A stretch of 64,000 bases of DNA, from assembly GCF_003144195.1 (NCBI RefSeq), contig NW_020290064.1, positions 26,752 to 90,751 of the forward strand, written 5' to 3'. Made by a program: the position numbers and the translations under genes. The number at the start of each line of letters is the position of its first letter. The stretch's first letter is position 1. Below the pieces are notes generated by a model. The model was not told the origin of the DNA, did not search any database, and saw nothing but the letters and a program-made list of their open reading frames with translations. Positions 11,701 to 21,726 of the stretch are shown here, piece by piece. The DNA is from Ceraceosorus guamensis. Its lineage: Eukaryota > Basidiomycota > Exobasidiomycetes > Ceraceosorales > Ceraceosoraceae.

Positions 11701-12661
11701 CGTCCGTCTCTCCTGGAATCACATCGATATGGTCCAGATCGCTATCGGCGGCCGGATCGTAGCTACCGGTGTCGCTAGTGCCGCTGGCCCATTCGACGCC
11801 AGGAGTGGAAGCCCCGCTCATGCTGGCGCTAATATCGTAGTCGGGAGTGTCTGCTCGACGTGCCGCGTGCCTCCGTGAGAAGGCAGCGCGGCCACCATCC
11901 TCCGAGACGGGGGCCAGACGAGCGCTGCTTGGCTCCACCACTTCTGGGACGTTGGACTCGTGCCGTTGCAACTCTCGCTGCAGCTCCAAGAAAGCTCTGG
12001 AATCCAAGCCCCGCTCATCGAGGCCCTTGGCACCAGTGAGCGACAGAGCGGGCACGTTAGCACTAGCAGGCGCGCCGAGGTGATTGCTGGGAGCGCTTAT
12101 CTCGGGTTGCGCGTTGAAGTATTGGGCTGCGGCGACATTGTTAGGCTGCATCGGATCTTCGCCTGCGCTCTCAGCGACTGGTGGAGCTGAGCCGGGCGCA
12201 TTCGGAGCAGCAGCGGCATCCGCACTCATTTCTGCAAGGCGAGAGGACAACTGTAAAGGACCGGGATGAAAAGCACGATTGACGCTTCCAGGCGTGGGAG
12301 GTTGATTGCGTGCTCTCAGAGTCACAGTGGCACCACCTTGACCTGCATGTACGCGCCTCTGAGCAGATCTTGAGGCGGCTTGAGCAGCAGCAAAAGCAGA
12401 GGCTGTTTGTTGAGCTGGTGCAGAGGTGGCTTCGATACCAGAGCTAGGGGCCGAAGTGTGGAGAATGCCGCCCCTTGCGATGGAGGCGGTGTTGCCATCC
12501 CAATGCACGCGGCCTCGCCTCGCCGAAGTAGCGGAGATGGGCGGGTGCTCGGTGGAAGGGGACTGGTTGCTGGAAGCTGGTCGGGTGTGAGGAGCCGTGC
12601 CCGTCGCCAACCTGAGTTCAGGAGACTCGCCGCGAGACGCGGCATTGTCTAGATGACTCAT
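8769..12661 (-). CDS. PRM10-like membrane protein (ThrE/DUF1212 domain)
   Basis: Two exons, 12661-10184 and 10118-8769, give 1275 residues. The first about 800 residues are low-complexity, rich in Ser, Ala, Pro and charged residues, and end in a basic stretch before the splice. The second exon starts ITMHVAAILQRQEFLLKLARALMMFGAPTHR, the hallmark of the pheromone-regulated membrane protein 10 / ThrE family, and has about ten hydrophobic segments. Bacterial ThrE exports threonine and serine; the fungal role is not well defined, so the transported substrate is unknown. The ATG at 12661 was chosen because the longer reading starts at TTG. It is likely in the plasma or vacuolar membrane, with the long N-terminus cytosolic. 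Confidence 0.85.
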
Positions 12662-13786
12662 GATTGTGCCAAAGATCAAACAAGAGCAAGTAGCCTTGCG
12701 TCAGGAGGTGGCAGGCAAGAGCAAGACGCCCCTGTTGTTTCGCACGAGGGAGAGCAGTGGCTGAGCGATCTGCCCCGAACACAGGGGCAGCTCAGCTCAG
12801 TGGCTGGTGCTCGAGGTGGTCTTGGACGCCCTGGAATAGGTCAGGCAAGGAAGGCGGTCCGAGGCAAGCTGTGTGTATTCCAATCTCTATGGGCGAGCGT
12901 AGAGCCTGGAGAAGCTCGATCTAGTGAGGCTTTCTATGATGCGCAGATGCGCGTGCACGTCGAGCAAGATTGCTGGAGTTGCTTTGGAAAGGTCGAGAAG
13001 TTGTGGAGGTTGTTCGTGATCGTGTATCTCTCTAAAGGTGAGGAGGGGTGAGCTTGGAGGAGGTCAAAGCTGTGATGGCGGCCGCATACGCTTGCGGGAT
13101 CTTTGATCGACGGGCTGAACGAGGGGTACGAGGTACGCTGCGCGACATTTGGGAGTCGCGATTTGAATGTCACAAAGTTCGAACTCGCGACTGATGACTT
13201 TGTTGAAAGAAGCACAAAATGAGGGCTCGTCACCCTTGGTGAGCTTGCACCGCCAACGGGCCCACGGGGGGGCGTGGCGCATGCATGCCACATGATGCTG
13301 CTACACAGCTTCACGGCAGCCAATTCCGGTCCCGAAGCCGCGCGTTCAAAGCAAAATCGTCAAATGATCTATACCCGCGCGGACATGGTTATAGGGCCTG
13401 CTGCCTGCCTTGGACACCGAAGTCCGAATGTCTTCAATTCACAACTTCAATAACATGCTGTCCCGTTTCCTCTAATCTCGCTTCGAAATGACACATTCAA
13501 GATTCTTGATTCAGATTATGTTCAAAATTCGAGGGTGCGCGTTGGCTACTTTGACGATCGCTGCTGCTGCTGCATGTCTGTCAACGTAAATCGCCGCAAG
13601 CGCGCGCTGCCGGGTTCGGCAATCTGAATCAAATCCTCGAATGCACAGGATGGGAAAGGCAGCTGAGCAGTCAAAGCAGTCATGCAGAGAGTCAGTGTGT
13701 GCATCAGCTGTGCTGACTGGTTGCATGCGCGGGCAAGCCACTTGCGACAGGCAAAGAGCGCCAAGAAGGCAGCTCGATCGATCGAT

Positions 13787-13810
13787 CTGCTGCTGCTGCT
13801 GCTGCTGCTG
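13787..13810. repeat. (CTG)8 microsatellite
   Basis: Eight uninterrupted CTG units in intergenic DNA. On the minus strand they read as poly-Gln in a chance ORF that I do not accept as a gene. Confidence 0.9.
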
Positions 13811-14970
13811 TTGATGCGTGCCCCCTAATCTTTCTTCTGCCAACGGCCGAACGCAGCAGCAGCTATCGTACCCGGTACACGAGGGGCGCAGCGCAAACGG
13901 TCGGTCATGGTAGAGCCGAGCCGGTGTCCGTGACTTGATGCCAACCCTCATCAGCAGTCGCAGTCCCTCTTGCGCCGAAAGGCACGATCGATCGAGATAA
14001 GCACACGATTTGAATCGTGAATGACAAGCAGCGGCAGACACGCGCGGCACGACTGAGTGCAAGCAAGGTTCAAAGCGGGAAGCCCAGCCCAGCCCGCTTT
14101 CGACAGAAAACTCGACGATCGTGGTGTTGAGCCTCTGCCAACGGATAGGGTGTGAGTATTCTTGATTGTATGTGGGGCTATATAGGGGCCCGCCAAACCG
14201 ATTCGATGAGCAGTCATTAGGCACGCCAGCGCCGCCAAGGACGGTTTCTTTCTCGATCCCGCTCGAGCTGTTTGTTCATCGCACTTGGAGTCTGATCGGT
14301 GAACACTCGTAAAGGTGCGCTGCAAGAGCAAAAGGCAGCTAGCTGCACCATCTCGAAGTACTTTAAGAACAACTCTGTTTGATGCTGCGCTGGCCGAGCA
14401 GAAGCATTCAAGATTTTTGTTTGCATGACCCTGATGCGGCAAGCCTGTCTTCAACGCGAGCTGACATGTAGCCGCCGGCGTAGCGCACCGTCGGAACAAT
14501 TGACAAAGAGTCAAAGTTACTTACTACTCACTGACTGCATAGCGCCATGCCTCGGCTCAACTTTGCCCTACCTCAAGAGCACCTGAACCCGGGCCATGTC
14601 CATCCACCTAGCTGTGCGGGTATAGGCGGGCGTGACCTTACCCCCGCGTCCGTCAGGCAAGCCCACAATCCGCTCCCCCACAATCCGCTCCCCCCTCATC
14701 CACCGGCCCCTCATCCCATCCCATCCCCCCTTCACACCAATCTGCGACGATCAGACTCCGAAAACTTCTAATCATCCCATTCCTAGCGACTCGACGATCC
14801 AGTTGCGCAATGTGGGGGCGTAGCATGTGGCTCCCGCACGCAATCATCTCCCTCCAAACGGCTCGAGGACCAGGTTCAACTCCACCTTTAGCTTCCCGCC
14901 TCCCCCCCCGCACCGAGCGTCTAGCGCCAAACAAAGCGTCCTCAAGAAAGTTGAGGCACATGACACCGCA

Positions 14971-14988
14971 ACGCTTTACGTAAAGCGT
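14971..14988. repeat. Perfect 18-bp palindrome
   Basis: The word ACGCTTTACGTAAAGCGT equals its own reverse complement. It lies 110 bp left of a GC-rich hairpin arm pair and inside the gene-poor region. Confidence 0.85.
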
Positions 14989-15098
14989 CCATTCTGCGCC
15001 TGGCTAGGCTTGATCATTCGCCCAACCCTAAGAGCTGACGTTGAGCGTTGAGCGTTGCGCGTTCAACACCCCCCGTGACCGTCCGTATAGTGCACTTA

Positions 15099-15150
15099 GC
15101 GCGCGCAACACCCACACCAATTAAGCGGCCAAAAAAGGTGTTGCGCGCGC
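15099..15150. repeat. Inverted repeat, 14-bp arms with 24-nt loop
   Basis: The left arm GCGCGCGCAACACC (15099-15112) is matched exactly by its reverse complement at 15137-15150. The loop contains an A-rich stretch. The word CTTAGCGCG occurs just outside both arms. It could form a stable stem; it is not followed or preceded by a coding region. Confidence 0.85.
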
Positions 15151-15853
15151 GCTGCTTAGCGCGTATTGCCCCGCCGTACGCGTGAACAAAGAAAGGTCTA
15201 TATCAACCCGTTGTGCTACAATCTTGTCACGCTATGACGATCGATGAGCCAATCCATCCCCACACGCGAGCTGTACCATCAACTTTCCGCTACGAAGCGC
15301 AGCAGGGCAGAGAATTCGCTGGATTGACACGCAAAATACAAGGAAGGCGCTACTCCGTCCGCGCTTGGATACTGAACATTTGATTCACCATGCTTCCGCC
15401 CGGCTTCGCAAGCGTGACGAGAGCAAACCAAAGTTCTCCGAACCTGTGGGCAACATCAGACTGATGTGCGGCAGCGCTTGCAGCGGCCGATGAGTTGGAT
15501 TATGGGTTGGATGCCTCGCCGCTTCTCCTCCATCCGATGGCATCAGAGCGGCGATAAAGAAAGGTTTGATGCTAAAGAGAAGGAGCAGGACTCGTCGATG
15601 ATGCCGTCGTGTAGTCACTGCATGCCGGCGCAGAGAACACATAGGTCGATTGCAGGGAGCCTGGATGATTTGATCCCACCACCGATCTTCTGACCGCACT
15701 AACCCGGCACTTTCAAGTCTTCTCGACCTGCTGCAACTCGATATGCGCGCGGCAAAAGATTGTTCGCAGAAGGAGAATCTCTGTTGCGCAGTCGCAATCT
15801 CGCAGCTGACATCGCGCAGCTGTACTAACATCCAGCACGCACTCTGCCCCCAC

Positions 15854-16662
15854 CTATCTTGGTCCAAAATCGATGCAGAGCCTGCCCGCAAAGGCGTCCC
15901 AAGTCTTCAGCCATTCCGGCGTGACTTCGCTAGCTGTCTGTCCGACACTGTAGCTGCCGCAATTGGCAAGCGCTTGAAAAGCCGTATCCCTAGCAGGTCC
16001 GCTGGTCCGACTGAGCGCATAAGCGATCCGTCTCGTATCGTCGTCGATGCCATCTCTTTGGAATATCAACTCGAGCTGAAAGAGAAAGTCGTGAAGCGTC
16101 GATGGGTCCGATTGCCATGCTGTTGGTGGCTCTCTGGGCGGCATCAGGGACATGTACGTCCTCATCGCTGTGGTGACCCTCTGTACCGCATCGAGCAGTG
16201 GGTCCGTCGCCTCTGCATCGAAACGCGCGGACAGTTCAGCAGCCAGAGGCGTGAGCCAAGCTACAGAGAGCTCGAGTCACGCAGCTGCCATTACTCACCA
16301 GCAATGGCATTGCGAAGCTCCATCTGCGTGATCTTCCTTCTGAAGCCAGCCGAATCGGGCTCCGGAGGGGCGGTTGCGGGCCTTCCCCATCCATTAGCCA
16401 CCTGAGCAGAGAAGGGCTGCTGCTGATACACCCTCTGCTGATCGGCAAACGAAAGCGATGCGCCTGCGCCGCCAGCACCTTGCTGCGGCGGATGAGTTGC
16501 AGTCGGAGGTGGTGGAATAAGGCTGGTAGACGACTGGGACGCCGCGGCACCGCTCGGTGCCTGAAATGATGGTTGGGATAGTAGGAGCACGAGTGGCCGC
16601 ATGTGATGAGCAGCATCAGATGGGATTCCAGGTGCAAGGGTAGCAGTAGTAGAGCGAGTCAT
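15854..16662 (-). CDS. Orphan retrotransposon gag-like protein
   Basis: Two exons, 16662-16299 and 16260-15854, separated by a very short 38-nt intron, give 256 residues. The N-terminal 110 residues are Pro/Ser/Ala/Gln-rich. The C-terminal half resembles the capsid region of Ty3-type Gag: a WQSDPSTLHDFLFQLELIF segment, then RRIAYALSRTSGPARDTAFQAL, then EWLKTWDAFAGRLCIDFG. No protease, reverse transcriptase, integrase or zinc knuckle is seen in the flanks, and the frame ends right after the FG motif, so this is either a relic or a host gene derived from gag. Similarity is judged by eye; a novel helical protein is the alternative. Confidence 0.45.
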
Positions 16663-18874
16663 TGTGTTTGGATGGGGTGAGATCAGGCGAGTCAGCGGAG
16701 CGCATCGAAGAAGTTGTGAGAGATGCATGCAAAGCGAGTGATGGAGGTTCGAAATGGTCTGTGTGCGCACACGTGCTGAGCCCTTAATAAGACTGCATCC
16801 AGCACCATCCATCCAACTTTTCTCGATCGACTATACTTGATGTTCAGCAATCTCTATCACTCACCGCGGCGCCACGTCCAAAGATGCTGGCGTACAGATT
16901 GGGCGAACGGTGGCCGGGGGTATCAAGACCGAAGTGCGCGTAGTCTGTAGTCAGACTCGTGAGCGCTCTATGTGCAGCTGATCACGCGGTCGATCGGCTG
17001 TGAGTTGGCGTTCAGGTACCGCTATCATATGGCGTTGGCCGGGCGTACTTCAGAGCGCGTGGTGGTGCTCCATGCAGACCTCCACTTCCAACAGCGAGAC
17101 TCTGGCCAAAGATTCTCGCAGATCGAGATGCGGATCGCTGCTGTCCTAGCGAGGGCGTAGTTAGATACAGGCGTCGACCTATCGTGGGCAAGTATACTTG
17201 TGCGAAGTGATGAGTTTGAGTGGTGAATGTGCGTCGACACTTGCCGGATAATCGTGAATCGCGTGCAGCCGAGACGCCAAGGTCAAGTTCACGTGCACGT
17301 GCAGCTCGAAATGAAGCCTCTCTGCGATTCCGGCTCTCCTTGCGAGCGCGCGCAATGTGTGAGTATCGGTAGAAAGGATGTCCTGAACAGCTGGTTACAA
17401 GGCGGTCGGAGAGTCAGCTAGAGCGAGGAGTATGTCTGTGCTCTGGCGACTCGCTCATCACGGTCCACAGCTGACGATCTTGGAGGAGGTGAAACACCAA
17501 CAAGAGAATAGCTTCGCTGATGCATGGATACCGGTAATTCGAATCGTGAATTGCATTCAAGATTTGGGCGCCAAGCAATTGTGAACCTCCGTTCATTCAC
17601 GTTAGTCACGATCGCTACAACACCAGCCAGGGGGGGAGGGGGGGAACTTCAGCCACAGTAGTAAGCATTTGGCTTCAAGATTCACGATTGAAATTGTTTT
17701 GGGTGGCGCATGATTGCACCGACCTCATCTAGGATCTTGTTTTCATGCAGCTGTGATGATACCACTTGACTCCTTTCTGGTATTCAAGATTACAGCCACG
17801 TGGACCAGTGAACGATCTTTGATAGGTCCCCCTATCGCTGTGGCGCACATTTTGAATCTATCACGTGACCCATATGGAATCTTACTCGTGTGGACCTTGC
17901 AAGGTGTCTCGACTTGGCGTGGACTCACTTAGCGAGGAAGAGGACTAAGTTACGAGACGTATTTCCCACGAGCGTGAAGTAATGTATACACTCTTGCTAC
18001 ATTCTCGACGAGTCCATCGACTGGAAGAGTTGGATGGATGGACCAGCCGCCAACGGGCCATCATCATCGTAGCTCACGCCGCCTTTGGATCGATCGCGCT
18101 TTTCATGATCCTCCGCCCCATGCAGCAGCTATAAGATTCACGATTCGAGATTCAAATTCATCAAGATTTCGCGGCAGAGAGTTTGGTGAGCAAGCAGAGG
18201 TGACGCAGCGCTGCAGCTGCAAGCGTGAACATTCAAGATCATACGCTGCGATGTATGCGACAAGGTCACGCAGCCAGCAGCAGCAGCAGCATGCATGCAT
18301 GCAGTATGCGCGCATGCTGCTGTGGTTATGCATAAGACGCCTGACGCACATCATGCCCGCCGTTTCGGTTGGCGCCCCCGCGCAGCAACGCCGCTGCTGA
18401 TACAGTATACGATCGCGCGCGATGATGCTCTGCCGTCTGCGTGCACGGATCAGCTTGAAATTCTATACCCGCATGCTGCTGTGCTGTGTGGGGGGAGACT
18501 CCAAGCATATCTGTCGCCTATGATGGCGACCGCTGCTGCTGCTGCTGCTGGACACCAAGACAGCCAAACGTAGGCGAAACTGTGCGAGTCGTGAGTTTTG
18601 CATCCAGGCCTGACCTTGCCAGCTGTGGAGAAATTGTGCGTTTGGCTCCGTGCCCAGACCTGACATTCTTCACCATCATCACTCGGTATCCTTTGCACTG
18701 TCCCATAGCTGCAAAGATCTGGTACCGTCTTGTCTCTTTCTGCACTCAATACTGCAGAGCGGCATCTACCTCACAAATCCCTCTTCTCAGCTCACCGAGA
18801 ACAGGTGCGTGCTTGCCAGCCCTGTTCCCGTGTATGCCCTCACTTGAGAACTGACTCCTCCTTCCCGCCGCAGT
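16663..18874. other. Divergent intergenic region with CAG repeats
   Basis: It lies between the gag-like gene (-) and dihydroxyacetone kinase (+). It is rich in AATCGTGAATT / GATTCACGATT words (about 17247-17257, 17538-17570, 17678-17692, 18125-18162) and has CAG/CTG runs at about 18273-18291 and 18532-18550. CACGTG words lie at about 17290-17303 and 17862. A likely 5'-UTR intron of the kinase gene occupies 18805-18873 (GTGCGT to CCGCAG). I see no protein gene. Confidence 0.5.
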
Positions 18875-20952
18875 ATGAGCACCAAACACGTCTTCCCTAC
18901 GGCCGTCGGCCTCGTCGAGAAGGCAGAGCGCGGAGCCATTGCCCTCAACCCTGCTTTGCGATTGTGAGTCCGTAAAGCGGGTGAAAGTCCTGCACGGTAC
19001 TGCAAGCTTGAGCTAATGCTCGCACGGACTCGATATTCAGCTACGCCCCCCACAAGGTTATTTATGACTGCACTCACAGCAACGAGAAAGTTGCCATCAT
19101 CTCTGGCGGTGGTGCTGGTCACGAGCCTGGTCACGCAGGGGTCATCGGACGCGGCATGCTCACAGCTGCCATCTCCGGTGAGGTCTTCGCGTCCCCGAGC
19201 GCAAGCCAGATCTGCTCTGGTCTTGATCTGGCCAACACAGACGCGGGTGTCATCATTGTCGTCAACAATGTGAGTGAAGCGGACATCAAAACGCATTCGC
19301 GAATGCCATTTTGACAGGCTTTCCACACGCACGCTCAGTACACTGGTGATTGCTTGAATTTTGGCCTTGCCGCCGAGAAAGCGCGCGCTGCTCTCGCCTA
19401 CTCTGGCAACAAGAAGAGCGGAGGTGTCGAGCTTGTCATCATTGGTGATGACGTTGCAGTCGGCCGCAAGAAGGGAGGTCTTGTAGGACGTCGTGGACTT
19501 GGAGGCAACATCTTCACCTGCAAGATTCTCGGTGCAGGGTCCGAAAAGGGTCTCAATGTCTCCCAGCTCAAGAAGCTCGGTGACAGCACGATTGCAAATA
19601 CCGTGACTGTGGGTATGTCTCTAGACCACTGCCACGTCCCTGGTCGACCCAAAGACCCCGCCGAGTGGGGTGCTCTGCCCCAAGAGGCTTGCGAGATCGG
19701 TCTCGGAATCCACAACGAGCCCGGATTCAAGCGCTTGGACAGGGTCCCTGACCCAGACAGTCTGATCGAGGAGATGCTGTCGTACCTCTTGAACCCCAAC
19801 GACCCCGACCGTCACTACCTCGACTTTGACAAGGATGACGCACCGGTCCTCTTCATCAACAATCTTGGTGGTATGAGCCAGCTCGAGATGAACGCAATTA
19901 CGGACGTGACTATTACGCACCTGGGTGAGTTGTGAAGCGAGACATGAATTACTTACGGCCTTAAAGGCTGACTCCCGCAATTTTCCTTTGCAGCCAAGAC
20001 GTGGGGCTTGCACCCGAGCCGAGTCTTCTGTAACCAGTACATGACCTCGCTCAACGCACCGGGGTTCGGAATTTCCCTTGTCAACCACAAGAATGTCAAG
20101 AAAGAGACTGGCCAAGATATGCTCGAGCTTTTGGATGCCCCAACCGATGCTTACTCGTGGTCAGGCGTGAAGAGCGGATGGGGTTCAGCTACCGGCAAGC
20201 CGCGCGACCGCGAAGCAGAAGAGAAAGAGGCAGCAGACCACCTCGCCAAGATCCGCTCGCAAGGTGGTAGCGTTAGTGGTCTGAGCCAAGATGCAAGCCA
20301 ATCCAGCGGCGGACCCTCCAACGGCAACCCCGAAGAAGTGCGCAAGGCCATCGAGGGAGCTTGCAAGTCGGCCATCGCTGCTGAACCCGATCTTACTCGA
20401 TTCGACACGATTGTCGGTGATGGCGACTGCGGCGAGACGCTTGCTACTGCGTCCAATGCTGTGCTCAAGGCACTTGCTGATGGCAAAATCGACTTGAGCA
20501 ACGCTGCCGGCACCTGCTTGACGACCGGCACCGTGCTCGAGAGCGCCATGGGTGGTACCAGCGGAGCTATCTACGCGCTCTTCTTTGCCGGTCTTGTGCA
20601 AGGTCTGGTGAACGGAAGCGGCAAGAGTGGCCAGCCCGCAACGGCAGCCGATTGGGGAAATGCCGCCAAGTCTGCGCTAGAGAATTTGGGCAACTACACT
20701 CCTGCACGTCCTGGCGACAGAACTCTGGTCGATGCCCTAACTCCCTTGTGCTTGTCGTTGGGCGAAGGCAAGAGCTTGACTCAGGCTGCCGCCGACGCCA
20801 AAGCTGGAGCTGAGGCCACCAAGACGATGACGGCTCGTCTGGGCAGAGCCACGTACGTTGGTGGAACGGAGAACAATGCCGGCATGCCACCTGACCCTGG
20901 AGCGTGGGGGGTTTGGGCCCTCGCTGATGGTCTCGCCAAGGCCCTCAATTAA
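18875..20952 (+). CDS. DAK1: Dihydroxyacetone kinase (glycerone kinase)
   Basis: Four exons: 18875-18963, 19041-19269, 19339-19924, 19994-20952; 620 residues, normal for fungal single-chain enzymes. It phosphorylates dihydroxyacetone with ATP to give DHAP, detoxifying dihydroxyacetone and feeding glycerol use, in the cytosol. The N-terminal DhaK domain shows KVAIISGGGAGHEPGHAGVIG and VGMSLDHCHVPG with the His pair (about residues 203 and 205) of which one should carry the substrate. After a Gly/Ser-rich linker the DhaL domain shows DTIVGDGDCGETL, the Asp cluster that binds Mg-ATP, and ends near the usual WG(V/A)WALADGLAKAL pattern. The start ATG lies two bases after a good acceptor, so a 5'-UTR intron (18805-18873) is likely. 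Confidence 0.95.
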
Positions 20953-21726
20953 GGGCATTGGGACCGTCCTGACCTGCTCAGCAGTGATGTGAGCGCAAGA
21001 TTCACCTAGATCGCAAAGAAATCCAATCATAGTCAACATGCCACACTTTGCGCGTCTCTGCTATTGACATGTCCTTCGGCGCTCCAATCGTCAATTGGCA
21101 CTTGAGTGACGTTGCTTGATTACCTATACATGGCCGTGATGTGGTGTGATAGCAGGGCAGTCAGAGTGCGGCAAAGGCGAGGAGCGCTTGCGCGCGCTAA
21201 GCCCGCAGAAACGCGAACCCCCGATCCCTGCCCCTGCACGATGAGGCTGTGCAGCAGCGAACTTGAGGGTTGGACTGCGCGTTTGCTGAGCATGCGTGAG
21301 CGTGATCAAGCTTTGAATGGTGAATCACGGATGAGTTCGAGGACTCGTGCTCGCATTCATGATTGAGTAGAGGGCAAATTGCAAGGAAGTACGCATTTGC
21401 GGGCAGCATTGAATTCGACCAACGTTCACTCTCTTTGATTCGCGATCCCTCCTTTTGGCACTTCAAGCGCTCCTTATTCCAGTAGCAGTTGTATGCAGCT
21501 GCTGGCCCAACCTGCGTTCATCATCCACGTCGAGGAAAGGAACGAACGACGCGCACGTCAACTGCCTCTTGCCAGCACTACGTCAAATTCGTGCGTTCTG
21601 ACGGAGCGCATACCAATACTTCACGACTAGCACAGACTGACAGAAGGAAGATCACCATGAAGCGCTAAGCAGCCTTCTCGACCCTCTCCCTTAACCTATT
21701 CGTTTCATTCGGCCTCGACGTTCAAG
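20953..21726. other. Intergenic: kinase 3' region and arrestin-like promoter
   Basis: No gene is seen. It contains GTGAATCACGG and ATTCATGATTG words near 21325-21365, members of the dispersed intergenic word family. Confidence 0.5.

Larger units (their letters stand above)
12662..15853. other. 3.2-kb gene-poor intergenic region
   Basis: I find no ORF with family resemblance or convincing splice structure. It contains a CTG run (13787-13810), ATTCTTGATT/AATCGTGAAT words (13501-13520, about 13995-14010 and about 14155), C-rich tracts near 14640-14740, and a palindrome and inverted-repeat cluster at 14971-15160. Promoter of the PRM10-like gene should lie at its left end. Confidence 0.5.

Noticed and set aside
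12653-13051. Plus-strand ORF upstream of the PRM10-like gene
   Set aside because: No recognisable domain, no splice support and it overlaps the opposite-strand start region.
13511-14224. 237-codon minus-strand ORF with a poly-Gln run
   Set aside because: The Gln run is just the CTG microsatellite; the rest has no family pattern, is Cys/Arg/Ser-rich as random GC DNA gives, and lacks good splice partners.
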